From: Acidocella aquatica
Lineage (GTDB): Bacteria > Pseudomonadota > Alphaproteobacteria > Acetobacterales > Acetobacteraceae
Length of the DNA stretch: 35,440 nt
Reading direction: 5' to 3'
Assembly: GCF_030160635.1 (NCBI RefSeq)
Contig: NZ_BSOS01000017.1
Coordinates: 1 to 35,440 of the forward strand
The first letter of the stretch is position 1, and each line of letters begins with the position of its first letter. This document shows positions 1 through 8,690 of this stretch, in pieces. The notes beneath the pieces are model-generated. The model had not been told where the DNA came from, did not search any database, and worked only from the letters and a program-made list of their open reading frames with translations. The translations under genes were made by a program, and so were the position numbers.

Positions 1-58
1 AGGCCACACCGAATCATATAAAATCGCGTCGGATCAATAGGATGGGTACTTCAACAAA

Positions 59-316
59 TTACCCTGCCAGCACATAGGCATCGGCCTCAATATCGGCGAA
101 CATCCGCCGGATCACATGGCCTTTGCCCTGCAACCCCTCGCGCCGCACCACAGCCCCGGCAGCGGCGGCGGCCAGCGCCGTGCCATCGCTGGAATTATTA
201 TCACAAACATAAACCTCCGCCCCCGGCAGGCACGCGCGGAAATCAGCCACCACCTTGCCGATCGCGATCGCCTCGTTGAAGCATGGAATCAGCACGGCAA
301 TACGAGCATTTGTCAT
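59..316 (-). pseudogene. Truncated family-2 glycosyltransferase (N-terminal fragment)
   Basis: The 85-residue product begins MTNARIAVLIPCFNE, the typical first beta strand of a GT-A fold family-2 glycosyltransferase. It continues with the nucleotide-binding CDNNSSDGT motif and the GKGHVIRRMF segment. Intact relatives continue from YVLVDGD into the metal-binding DxD region and on to 230-350 residues. Here the frame stops two codons after YVL (LAG then TAA), and neither other minus-strand frame restores the family sequence before the window edge. The 60 bases beyond the break are clearly richer in A+T. I read this as a gene cut by a rearrangement or element insertion. The start at 316 is chosen because homology begins there; the open frame extends upstream without resemblance. 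It is divergent from the YfhO-like pair, a common partnership in lipid-linked sugar metabolism. Confidence 0.7.
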
Positions 317-424
317 GGTTTCACCGCTAAAGCAGGTCATAACGCCGCACAAGTTTTCTCCATGCACGCCAACCCGCCCGCACGCATTGACTGACCATGG
401 ACGATCGGCAACTACCTTGAAGCC

Positions 425-3037
425 ATGGATGCAGCAACGAACACCCCCTCCTTCGCGCAACGGCACAAAACCCCGCTGCTGCTGCTCACCCTGCTGCCGG
501 TCCTGGCCAACGCCATCGCCCTGTCCGGGCTGTTCAACAACGACCCCACGCTCCAGTTCATCGGCCTTGGCCAACATATGCGCCCTGGGCTGATCTCCGG
601 CCCGATGAGCTGGGTTGACCCCTCGGTCGCCTTCATCACCCAGCCGGTTGGCCATCTCGCGGCATCAGACTGGCTGCACGGCATCATCCCCTGGTGGAAC
701 CCCTATGCGGGCGTGGGCATGCCGATGGCCGCCGAAACACAAACCTCCGCTTTTTTTCTGCCGTTTATCCTGCTCCTGCATTTTAACACTGGCTGGCTGC
801 TGCTGCGCATCCTCCTGCAGATCGGCAGCGGGGTCTTCAGCTACATATTATTCGCCGAACTCGGTCTTACCCGCACCGCCGCATTCCTGGGCGGCGCACT
901 TTTCGCGCTGAGTCCTGAATTTTTTCTTTGCCCGAGCGCCCCCATCGCGCCGCTGCCCTTCCTCCCTCTGCTGCTGCTCGGAATCGAGTATTCCGCGCGC
1001 GCGGCAAACCAGAGCAAGCCAATGGGCTGGTCGCTTATCCCCATCGCCTGCGCCTATTCCTTCTATGCGGGCAACCCGGAGGTGGCCTATTTTGACGGGC
1101 TGCTCGCCGGCTTCTGGTCACTCTGGCGGTTTTTCGTATTACCCCCGAACGCAAGGCTCCCTTTCGCCGGCAAACTCAGCCTTGGTATAGGCATTTCGCT
1201 CGGTCTTTGCGCGCCGCTGCTGCTCCCGTCCATCGGGTATCTGGCAATAGCCTATATCGGGCCGCATACCGGTTATTTCCAAAAAATCTGGCTCGAACCA
1301 ACAGGCGTACCGTTACAGATTTTCCCCTATCTCTACGGCAAACTCGGCAACCCTCCCCCAGCGGCGCTCTTTACCGCCTATGACCGCGGGTTTATCCGCG
1401 TGCCCGGATGGGCGGGGCCTGCCATCCTTGTCCTTATCTTCGCCGCGCTGTTGCGGCCTCGCGTGCAGCTCAAAAGCCTGCGGCTTGTTCTGCTGTTTTG
1501 GATTGTGCTGTGGGAAGCACGTTACCTCGGTGTAGCGCCGGTCATGTGGCTGATGAACCACATCCCCGGCATCGCCACGACCGACAGCACACGCTACAGT
1601 GGCCCCGCCGTGAATTTTGCCATTTTCGTTCTTTCTGCCTTCGCTTTTTCTGATTACCAGCGCCTTCCCGCACTCAGCCGCACACGGCTGAGTGCCATTT
1701 TACTCACTCTTGGCGCGATCATTCTGGCAGCGGTCCTGCCTGTCACCGGCTTCATTCTCACCTGGTACAGGCTCAGACCGCATGACCTTCTGGCCGCATC
1801 CGTAATGGGCGCGTTCGGCTCTGTTGCGCTCATAATCGTCTACCTTGAACTAAGCCAGCCGAAGCACCGAAACCTCCTGCTCACCGCCCTCCTCGCCGGA
1901 CCGCTGGTCACCTTCATACTTCCACAATTTGCCGGATTCCGCAGCGAAAAAATCGATATGAGCCCGATTCAGTATCTCCAGAGCCATGCCGGCGCGAGCC
2001 GCATGGTCAGCCTGGGGCCGCTCGATTTCAACTTCCCCGCCCGTTACAATATCGCCTCGATCAATTATAGCGCCCTGCCCGCGCCCTTGCTGTGGACGGA
2101 TCATCTCGCAAACCATCTATTTCCCCAAACCGATCTGAGCACCTACAGCGGCAGCCAGCCCGGCCAGCGCGATGCCCTGCGCGAGCGCCTGCCCGCTTAT
2201 GAAGCCATCGGCGTGCGCTACGTCGTCACCACGCCGGGCGATAATTTCTTCTGGGCCAACCAGTTTCAACCCGTTTACACAGCGCCACGCAATTCCACCC
2301 AGAACCTCTTCCCCGGCGGCCCCAGCCTTGCCGGACTCGTAACAACCACCTTCCCGTTCTCCGCCATCGGCGCCATGTCCGTCGTGGCCGGCACCTATTT
2401 CGGCACCGCGCGCGGCCCCGTGGTGGCCACACTCTGCGCCGCCGGCAACTGCGTCACCGCCACCGCCGATGCCGGCACCGCGGCTGACAACGCGCCGCTC
2501 ATCTTCACCTTTCCCACGCCGCTCAATATTCCGCCGCGCGCCAAAATCACCTATCGCTTCAGCCACCCCTCGGGGACGCCTCTGGCCATCTGGTACGCCC
2601 CCGCCCCCATCCACCGTGTGAAACCCGTCATCAGCCTGATCGAAGCATCCAACGGCCCGGCGCCCGTGCTTGTCTTCCGGGATGCCACAGCCGCTATTTT
2701 CGAACTCCCCCAGGCCGCGCCCTATGCGCAAACCGCCGATGCAAACTGCGCGGTAACCATCATCTCCCGGCAAAACATCCAAACCTCCTGCCCAACGGCA
2801 AGCGTGCTCACCCGCCGTGAATTATTCTACCCAGGCTGGACCGCCACGGCCAACAATACGCCCATCGCGCTCTCCCAGGCGGGATTATTTCAATCCGTCG
2901 CCGTTCCAGCGGGCAATGCCAGCATAAAATTCAGCTACGCGCCGCCGCATATCCGCCTGGCCTGCGCCCTGGCGCTGCTGGCCGGGTTTCTCTGGGCGGT
3001 TTGCGGCTATGCCGGATTACGGCGAAAAGCCGCATGA
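425..3037 (+). CDS. YfhO-like polytopic membrane protein (copy 1)
   Basis: An 870-residue inner-membrane protein with about a dozen hydrophobic segments. The first extracytoplasmic loop carries HGIIPWWNPYAGVGMPMAAE near residues 86-105, matching the W-N-P-x-x-x-x-G-M-P signature of the YfhO family (GT-C-like enzymes linked to glycosylation of surface polymers). The C-terminal part has the family's FYPGW...VPAG...F.Y.PP pattern followed by a final membrane helix. Compared with the paralogue directly downstream, this copy has about 130 extra residues, near 615-755, which look like a beta-rich extracytoplasmic insertion. The ATG at 425 has only a weak ribosome site. The stop codon overlaps the next start (ATGA), so the two are probably co-translated. 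The substrate cannot be told from sequence. Confidence 0.75.
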   Translation: MDAATNTPSFAQRHKTPLLLLTLLPVLANAIALSGLFNNDPTLQFIGLGQHMRPGLISGPMSWVDPSVAFITQPVGHLAASDWLHGIIPWWNPYAGVGMPMAAETQTSAFFLPFILLLHFNTGWLLLRILLQIGSGVFSYILFAELGLTRTAAFLGGALFALSPEFFLCPSAPIAPLPFLPLLLLGIEYSARAANQSKPMGWSLIPIACAYSFYAGNPEVAYFDGLLAGFWSLWRFFVLPPNARLPFAGKLSLGIGISLGLCAPLLLPSIGYLAIAYIGPHTGYFQKIWLEPTGVPLQIFPYLYGKLGNPPPAALFTAYDRGFIRVPGWAGPAILVLIFAALLRPRVQLKSLRLVLLFWIVLWEARYLGVAPVMWLMNHIPGIATTDSTRYSGPAVNFAIFVLSAFAFSDYQRLPALSRTRLSAILLTLGAIILAAVLPVTGFILTWYRLRPHDLLAASVMGAFGSVALIIVYLELSQPKHRNLLLTALLAGPLVTFILPQFAGFRSEKIDMSPIQYLQSHAGASRMVSLGPLDFNFPARYNIASINYSALPAPLLWTDHLANHLFPQTDLSTYSGSQPGQRDALRERLPAYEAIGVRYVVTTPGDNFFWANQFQPVYTAPRNSTQNLFPGGPSLAGLVTTTFPFSAIGAMSVVAGTYFGTARGPVVATLCAAGNCVTATADAGTAADNAPLIFTFPTPLNIPPRAKITYRFSHPSGTPLAIWYAPAPIHRVKPVISLIEASNGPAPVLVFRDATAAIFELPQAAPYAQTADANCAVTIISRQNIQTSCPTASVLTRRELFYPGWTATANNTPIALSQAGLFQSVAVPAGNASIKFSYAPPHIRLACALALLAGFLWAVCGYAGLRRKAA

Positions 3038-5253
3038 TCCGAAACCACTGGCGCGCCATCCTCGCCCTCACCCTCATCGTGCTGCTGGCCAACGCCGGCA
3101 TCCTCAGCGGCGCCTTCATCTGCGATCCCGAAACACTAGGCTCCAGCCTCGCCACCAGCGGCACGCCCGGCATCGTCCCCGGCATCGCCTGCTATGTTGA
3201 CCCCGCAGTCGTCCTGCTTACCCAGCCGCTGGGCTATCTCAGCGCGCAGGACTGGCTGCACGGCATCATCCCCTGGTGGAATCCCTATGGCGGCGTTGGC
3301 ATGCCGCTCGCCGCTGAAATGCAGAACGAATCCTTCTTCCTGCCCTTCGTGCTGCTGCTGCATTTCCATAACGGCTGGTTCCTCCAGCGTATGCTCTTCC
3401 AGCTCCTCAGCGGCATTTTCACCTACGCCTTCCTCATGGAGCTGCGCCTGAGCACCGCCGCGGCGCTGCTCGGCGGCGCGCTGTTCTCCCTCAACGGCAC
3501 CTTCATCCTCACCGCGGGCACCGTCACCGCGCCCATCTTCTGCCTGCCCCTGCTGCTGCTCGGCATTGAGCATACCTGGCACGCCGCCGCCGCCAACCGG
3601 CGCATGGGCTGGCCGCTGGTGCCACTGGCCCTGGCCGGCTCCATCTACGCAGGCTTCCCCGAAACCGCGTATCTGAACAGCCTGCTCGCCGGCTGCTGGA
3701 CCCTGCTGCGCCTCGCCCAGAGCCCCGGCCCGGCCCGGGCGCGCTTCCTCGGCAAAATGTTACTCGCAGCCAGCATCGGCCTCGCCCTCACCCTGCCGCT
3801 GGTGCTGCCATTTCTGACCTATCTGCAAACCGGCGATGCCGGGGTGCATGATTTCGCTTTCCTGGCGCGCGGCACCCTGCCGGTGCCCGCCGCCCCCCTG
3901 CAGATGCTCCCGCTCTTCTACGGCGCCATCGCGCAATTTGCCCCGCCGGGCACCACGCACCTGTTCAAGGATTTCATGTGGGTGCGCATCGGCGGCTGGT
4001 TCGGCTGCGCCCCGGTCCTGCTTGCCTGCTACGCCCTGGCGCCCAAGGCCGCGCCCGGCTGGCGCCTGCCCGCCCGCGCGCTGCTGGCCACCTGGGTCAT
4101 CCTCTGGGAAGCCCGCGACTTCGGCGCCCCCGGTTTCATTGCCGCCTTCAACCTCATTCCCGGCATGGCCCGTGTTGACCTCATCCGCTACTCCGGGCTT
4201 TCCCTCGAATTCGCGGTCTTCGTTCTGGCCGCCCACGGGTTTGACGATCTCTCCAAACGCCTGCCCTGCCGCCGCGCGCATTTGCTATGGGCCCTCACAG
4301 GCTTCCTTGCCTGCCTCGCCCTCTCGGTCATCCCAGCCCTCCACCTCGTCCCGCTATGGTTCCACATTTTCCCGCGCCTGCGCTTTTTCACCGCCGCCAG
4401 CATCACCGGCACCGTACTCACCCTTCTCATCCTGCTGTACGCCATGGTACGCGGCCGCGGCCTGCGCACGGCACAAGCAAGCATCATCGCAGGCGGCATC
4501 ATCATCTTCCTGCTGCCCCAGCTCGCCGGGCCGCGCTCCGCCACGGTTGACCGCCAGGGCATCGCCTTCCTGCAACAAAACGCCGGCCTGTCGCGCTTCT
4601 ACACCACCGGCCCCTTCGGCCCGAACTTCCCCGCCATGTACGGCATTGCCGCGTTGAACTTCGTGCAGATCCCCGCACCGAAAATCTTCACTCTCTACGC
4701 ACAGAGGCGGCTCTTCCCCGGCGGCGACATCCTCATCTTCCTCGGCAACCAGCCCGGGCAGATCGCCGCCCTGCAAAAAAACCTCGCCGCCTATGAAGTC
4801 ACCGGCATCAAATATGTTGGCGCCGCGCCCGGCACGAATCCCTTCCCGCCAACCGGCGCCACCCCCGCGCCAACCCTGGCCTTCCAGAGTCCGGCGATGG
4901 ACATATACGAGCTTCCTAACCCCGCCCCCTACGCGCAAACCATCAAGGGCGCCTGCACACTGGCCATCCTCTCCCGCCAGAAGATGCAAACCACCTGCGC
5001 GCAACCCGCCACGCTGATCCGGCGTGAAATGATTGACCCCGGCTGGCAGGCTACCGTCAACGGCGCATCAACCCCCGTCCGCCCGATCCTGAAAATATTT
5101 CAGCAGGTGGCGCTGCCCGCGGGCACCGCCGTGATCCGCTTTTCATACATTCCGCCTTATACGCATCTGGCCTGCGCCATCGCGCTTCTGGCGCTCCTGC
5201 TCTGGCTGGCCTGCGCCCGCGCCGCCCGGCGCCAAAACGCAAACCAGGCATAA
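3034..5253 (+). CDS. YfhO-like polytopic membrane protein (copy 2)
   Basis: A 739-residue membrane protein that is a clear tandem paralogue of the upstream gene. The loop motif HGIIPWWNPYGGVGMPLAAE is nearly identical, followed by matching FFLPF.LLLHF and closely similar helices. The C-terminus again has RREMIDPGW...LPAG...FSYIPPY and a last hydrophobic segment. It lacks the insertion found in copy 1 and ends close to the core architecture. An open frame reaches back to a TTG at 3001, but the ATG at 3034 forms an ATGA overlap with the upstream stop and is the natural coupled start. The two proteins may work together, or on different sugar acceptors, in surface polysaccharide modification; this is inferred from family and from the adjacent glycosyltransferase fragment. 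Confidence 0.75.
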   Translation: MIRNHWRAILALTLIVLLANAGILSGAFICDPETLGSSLATSGTPGIVPGIACYVDPAVVLLTQPLGYLSAQDWLHGIIPWWNPYGGVGMPLAAEMQNESFFLPFVLLLHFHNGWFLQRMLFQLLSGIFTYAFLMELRLSTAAALLGGALFSLNGTFILTAGTVTAPIFCLPLLLLGIEHTWHAAAANRRMGWPLVPLALAGSIYAGFPETAYLNSLLAGCWTLLRLAQSPGPARARFLGKMLLAASIGLALTLPLVLPFLTYLQTGDAGVHDFAFLARGTLPVPAAPLQMLPLFYGAIAQFAPPGTTHLFKDFMWVRIGGWFGCAPVLLACYALAPKAAPGWRLPARALLATWVILWEARDFGAPGFIAAFNLIPGMARVDLIRYSGLSLEFAVFVLAAHGFDDLSKRLPCRRAHLLWALTGFLACLALSVIPALHLVPLWFHIFPRLRFFTAASITGTVLTLLILLYAMVRGRGLRTAQASIIAGGIIIFLLPQLAGPRSATVDRQGIAFLQQNAGLSRFYTTGPFGPNFPAMYGIAALNFVQIPAPKIFTLYAQRRLFPGGDILIFLGNQPGQIAALQKNLAAYEVTGIKYVGAAPGTNPFPPTGATPAPTLAFQSPAMDIYELPNPAPYAQTIKGACTLAILSRQKMQTTCAQPATLIRREMIDPGWQATVNGASTPVRPILKIFQQVALPAGTAVIRFSYIPPYTHLACAIALLALLLWLACARAARRQNANQA

Positions 5254-5255
5254 AA

Positions 5256-5283
5256 AAGGCCGGAGGATCACGCCCCCGGCCTT
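5256..5283 (-). terminator. Rho-independent terminator of the serC-serA operon
   Basis: The inverted repeat AAGGCCGG / CCGGCCTT (5256-5263 and 5276-5283) lies between two convergent genes. Read on the minus strand the stem is followed by a run of six T, the classical intrinsic terminator layout after serA. On the plus strand only a weak T-rich tail follows, so it may also partly stop the YfhO-like transcript. Confidence 0.75.
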
Positions 5284-5306
5284 CCATTTCGCCTGCCTGC
5301 GCCTGC

Positions 5307-6893
5307 TCAGAACGTCAGCGTCGTCGCCTGCATCACCAGCGGCAGCGCGCGCACCTGCGCCAGCACGGCATCGGGCGTCGTGCCATCGGTGGAGACCAGG
5401 CAGATCGCATCCTCGCCTTCCGCCGCGCGGCCCAGATGGAAGGTCGCGATATTCACCCCCGCATCCGCCAGCAGCATGCCAAACCGGCCGATGAAGCCCG
5501 GCTTATCCTTGTTGGTCACATAGAGCATATGCGGCGCGAAATCGGCTTCCACCTTGATCCCCTTAATCTCCACCAGCCGGGGCTTGCCGTTGCCGATCAG
5601 CGTGCCCGTCACCGCGCGCGTATCCGCACCCGACGTCACTGAAATACGCACCAGGCTCTGATAATCGCCCACGCGCTCGTTCGAACCCTCGGCAACCTCA
5701 ATCCCATGGTCGCGCGCGAACACCGGGGCGGAGACCATGTTCACGCCCTCCATCACCGGGCCAAGCAACCCGGCCAGTGCAGCAGCCGTCAACGGCCGAT
5801 GGTTCAACGCCGCCGCCGCGCCTTCATACTCAATCAGCACTCGTTTGATCACACCGTCCTTGGCCTGCGTCAGCTGCCCGGCAAAGGCCCCCAGCAGGCG
5901 GCACAACTCCATATACGGGCGCAGCCGCGGCGCTTCCTCAGCGCTGACACTCGGCATGTTCAGCGCATTGCTCACCGAGCCGGTCAGCAAAAAATCGCTG
6001 ATCTGCTCAGCCACCTGCAAGGCCACATTCTCCTGCGCCTCGGTCGTCGCCGCGCCCAGATGCGGCGTCGCGATCACGTTTTCCAGAGCGAACAACGGGC
6101 TGTCAGTGGCTGGTTCCACCTCAAACACATCCAGCGCCGCCCCCGCCACATGCCCGCTCACCAGCGCGTCATACAACGCCACCTCGTCAAGCAGCCCGCC
6201 GCGCGCGCAGTTCACAATCCGCACGCCCTTCTTCGTCTTCGCGATCGCCTCGCGCGACAAAATATTGCGCGTCGCATCGGTCAGCGGCGTATGGATCGTA
6301 ATGAAATCCGCCTTCGCCAACACAGTATCCAGCTCGGCCTTCTCCACACCCAGCTGCACCGCGCGCGCCTCGGTCAGATACGGATCATACGCCAGCACCT
6401 TCATCTTCAGCCCCACCGCGCGGTCAGCCACGATCGAGCCGATATTCCCGCACCCGATCAGCCCCAGCGTCTTCGCGGTCAGCTCCACGCCCATGAAGCG
6501 GTTCTTCTCCCACTTGCCGGCCTTGGTCGAGGCCGATGCCTCCGGCAACTGCCGCGCCAGCGCGAACATCAGCGCAATCGCATGTTCCGCCGTCGTAATC
6601 GCATTGCCGAACGGCGTATTCATCACCACCACGCCGCGCGAGGTGGCGGATTTCACATCCACATTATCCACGCCGATCCCGGCCCGGCCAATCACCTTGA
6701 GGTTGGTGGCAACATCCAAAACCTCTTTCGTCACCTTGGTCGCCGAGCGGATCGCCAAGCCATCATAGCCGCCGATAATCGCCCGCAGTTCGGCTGGCGT
6801 CAGCCCCGTCTTCACATCAACCTCAACGCCACGCTCTTTAAAAATCGCAATCGCGGCCGGCGACAATTTGTCGCTGATCAAAACCTTAACCAT
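5307..6893 (-). CDS. serA: D-3-phosphoglycerate dehydrogenase
   Basis: A 528-residue enzyme that oxidises 3-phosphoglycerate to 3-phosphohydroxypyruvate with NAD+, the first step of serine synthesis. The nucleotide-binding GLIGCGNIG lies at residues 144-152. The D-isomer 2-hydroxyacid dehydrogenase catalytic set is present: Arg231 in NCARGG, Glu260 in DVFEVEP and His278 in ATPHLG. The length, the intervening domain after residue 310 and the C-terminal ACT domain (from about 455, starting MLYVTNKDKPGFIGR) are those of the long form found in alphaproteobacteria, mycobacteria and animals. The ACT domain normally binds serine for feedback control. The ATG at 6893 has an AAGAGG ribosome site 8 bases upstream. 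The gene follows serC by 12 bases, so the two form an operon. Confidence 0.97.
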   Translation of the reverse strand: MVKVLISDKLSPAAIAIFKERGVEVDVKTGLTPAELRAIIGGYDGLAIRSATKVTKEVLDVATNLKVIGRAGIGVDNVDVKSATSRGVVVMNTPFGNAITTAEHAIALMFALARQLPEASASTKAGKWEKNRFMGVELTAKTLGLIGCGNIGSIVADRAVGLKMKVLAYDPYLTEARAVQLGVEKAELDTVLAKADFITIHTPLTDATRNILSREAIAKTKKGVRIVNCARGGLLDEVALYDALVSGHVAGAALDVFEVEPATDSPLFALENVIATPHLGAATTEAQENVALQVAEQISDFLLTGSVSNALNMPSVSAEEAPRLRPYMELCRLLGAFAGQLTQAKDGVIKRVLIEYEGAAAALNHRPLTAAALAGLLGPVMEGVNMVSAPVFARDHGIEVAEGSNERVGDYQSLVRISVTSGADTRAVTGTLIGNGKPRLVEIKGIKVEADFAPHMLYVTNKDKPGFIGRFGMLLADAGVNIATFHLGRAAEGEDAICLVSTDGTTPDAVLAQVRALPLVMQATTLTF

Positions 6894-6905
6894 TGTGCAA
6901 ACCTC

Positions 6906-8078
6906 TTAAAATTCGGTGGAAACAGCGTCGATCGCGTAATCGATCCAAGGCAACAGGAGCCGAATGTCCGATGTCTCCACCGTCGCCCCGCCCCAAATCC
7001 GCAAGCCCGGCGGCGCATCGCGATACGCCCCCGCATCCAGCGCCACTTTCTCTTTCTCCAGCAGCGCGGCAACAGCCTTCGCCGCCTTGGCCTGCGCCTC
7101 GGCATCCAGCTTCACAAACCAGGGCGCCGCAATCACCAGGCAGATCGAGGTGCAGGAGCGCGTCTCAGGCCGCTGCGCCAAAAACTTCACCCGCTCATTG
7201 CCATCAACCCAACCGGCAATCGCCGCCAGATTGCCTTCCGAGCGCGCAATCAGCCCCGGCAGCCCGCCCGCGCCCTGCGCCCAGCGCAGCCCGTCCAGCG
7301 CATCCTCCACACAGAGCATGGACGGCGTGTTGATCGTCTCGCCCACAAAAATCCCTTCCGAGAGCTTGCCCCCGGAGGTCAGCCGGAAAATCTTCGGCAA
7401 CGGCCAGGCGGGTTTATAGGTGAGCAAGCGCTCCACCGCGCGCGGGCTGAGGGCGAGCATCCCGTGTCCGCCTTCCCCGCCCAGCACCTTCTGCCAGCTC
7501 CACGTCACCACATCGAGCTTGCCCCACGGCAGCTCCATCGCGAAGGCGGCGGAGGTGCTATCGGCAATCACCAGCCCTTCGCGGTCATCGGGAATGAAAT
7601 CGCCGTTGGGGAAGCGCACACCAGAGGTCGTGCCGTTCCAGGCCAGCACCACGTCATGCGAAAAATCAATCGCCGCCACATCCGGCAGCTGGCCGTAATC
7701 AGCCTTTATCACCCGCGCATCGGCGAGCTTCAGCTGCTTGACCACATCGGTCGCCCAGGCTTCGGAGAAGCTCTCATGCGCCAGCACATCCACCGGCCGC
7801 GCCCCTAGCATGGACCACAGCGCCATCTCCACCGCCCCGGTGTCCGAGCCCGGCACAATGCCTAAGCGCCAGCCTTCCGGCATGCCTAATATCTGTTTGG
7901 AGAGGGTAATCACCTCGGCCAGCTTCGCCTTCGGCCCCTTGGCCCGATGGCTGCGGCCCAGCGCAGCGCCGCTCAACGCGTCGAGCGTAAAGCCCGGCCG
8001 CTTGGCGCAAGGCCCCGATGAAAAATTAGGATTCTGTGGACGTGCCGCCGGCATTGCGGCAACAGAAAAATCTGCCAT
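6906..8078 (-). CDS. serC: Phosphoserine aminotransferase
   Basis: A 390-residue PLP enzyme that converts phosphohydroxypyruvate to O-phosphoserine with glutamate as amino donor; it also serves PLP synthesis in many bacteria. The PLP-binding lysine is Lys197 in the segment [15 protein letters not shown]. The N-terminus [15 protein letters not shown] and the overall length match the alphaproteobacterial and archaeal-type SerC rather than the roughly 360-residue E. coli form. The ATG at 8078 has an AGGGAG ribosome site. It is the first gene of the serC-serA operon and is divergent from an Lrp-family regulator, which could plausibly control it. Confidence 0.96.
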   Translation of the reverse strand: MADFSVAAMPAARPQNPNFSSGPCAKRPGFTLDALSGAALGRSHRAKGPKAKLAEVITLSKQILGMPEGWRLGIVPGSDTGAVEMALWSMLGARPVDVLAHESFSEAWATDVVKQLKLADARVIKADYGQLPDVAAIDFSHDVVLAWNGTTSGVRFPNGDFIPDDREGLVIADSTSAAFAMELPWGKLDVVTWSWQKVLGGEGGHGMLALSPRAVERLLTYKPAWPLPKIFRLTSGGKLSEGIFVGETINTPSMLCVEDALDGLRWAQGAGGLPGLIARSEGNLAAIAGWVDGNERVKFLAQRPETRSCTSICLVIAAPWFVKLDAEAQAKAAKAVAALLEKEKVALDAGAYRDAPPGLRIWGGATVETSDIRLLLPWIDYAIDAVSTEF

Positions 8079-8096
8079 AATAACTCTCCCTTACAG

Positions 8097-8122
8097 AAGA
8101 AAAGCGCCCCATTGGGGGGGCG
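8097..8122 (-). promoter_or_regulatory. Attenuator-like hairpin in the serC leader
   Basis: In the serC leader the minus strand can form CGCCCC-(CCCAAT)-GGGGCG (bases 8105-8122), directly followed by CTTTTCTT. This stem plus pyrimidine tract, about 20 bases before the start codon, looks like a terminator or attenuator. A structured serC leader motif is described for alphaproteobacteria. Whether this is a member cannot be decided without a covariance-model search. Confidence 0.45.
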
Positions 8123-8199
8123 TGACCCAGCCAGCCCTCTAGCCTGTTTCCCAACCCGCCGCAATAGTCCAAGCCACAACCCCAGGCAGCACCACCCCC

Positions 8200-8655
8200 A
8201 TGACCGAGCTTGACAACATAGACCGCGCCATCCTCCGCCTCATCGCAGCTGACGCCTCGCTTTCCCTCAACGACATCGCGGATAAAGTCGGCCTCACCGC
8301 CACTCCTTGCTGGAAGCGCATCAAGCGCATGGAGGAATCGGGCATCATCCGCGCCCGCATCGCGGTGCTCGACGCCGACAAGCTCGGCCTGCCCGTCTCT
8401 GTCTTCGTCTCCGTGGAAACCGCCGACCACTCGGCCGAATGGCTTGGGAATTTCGCCCGCACCATCGCCACCACGCCCGAGATCGTCGGCGCCTGGCGCA
8501 TGTCCGGCGATGTGGACTACCTGCTCCACGTCATCGTGCCCGACATCGCCGCCTATGACGCCTTCTACCGCAAACTCATCGCCGCCGTGCCCCTGCGCAA
8601 CGTTTCCTCGCGCTTCGCCATGGAACGCATGAAGGAAGGCCCTTTGCCGATTTAA
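8200..8655 (+). CDS. Lrp/AsnC-family transcriptional regulator
   Basis: A 151-residue regulator with the standard Lrp plan. An N-terminal helix-turn-helix covers roughly residues 8-55 (LDNIDRAILRLIAADASLS, then NDIADKVGLTATPCWKRIKRM). A C-terminal RAM/ligand-binding domain runs from about 65 onward, with the family-typical GAWRMSGDVDYLLHV segment. Such proteins form octamers that sense amino acids and bend DNA. It is divergent from serC with about 120 bases between the start codons, so autoregulation and control of serine synthesis are reasonable but unproven. No strong ribosome site is visible before the ATG. The effector amino acid is unknown. Confidence 0.92.
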   Translation: MTELDNIDRAILRLIAADASLSLNDIADKVGLTATPCWKRIKRMEESGIIRARIAVLDADKLGLPVSVFVSVETADHSAEWLGNFARTIATTPEIVGAWRMSGDVDYLLHVIVPDIAAYDAFYRKLIAAVPLRNVSSRFAMERMKEGPLPI

Positions 8656-8690
8656 TTCCCCACATCCCTCCCCCGGGGCAGGCTCCCAGA

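Noticed and set aside
5706-7808. A 700-residue open frame opposite serA and serC
   Set aside because: It is antisense to two certain genes, very rich in Arg, His, Gln and Pro, matches no family and has no ribosome site. High GC content creates such frames.
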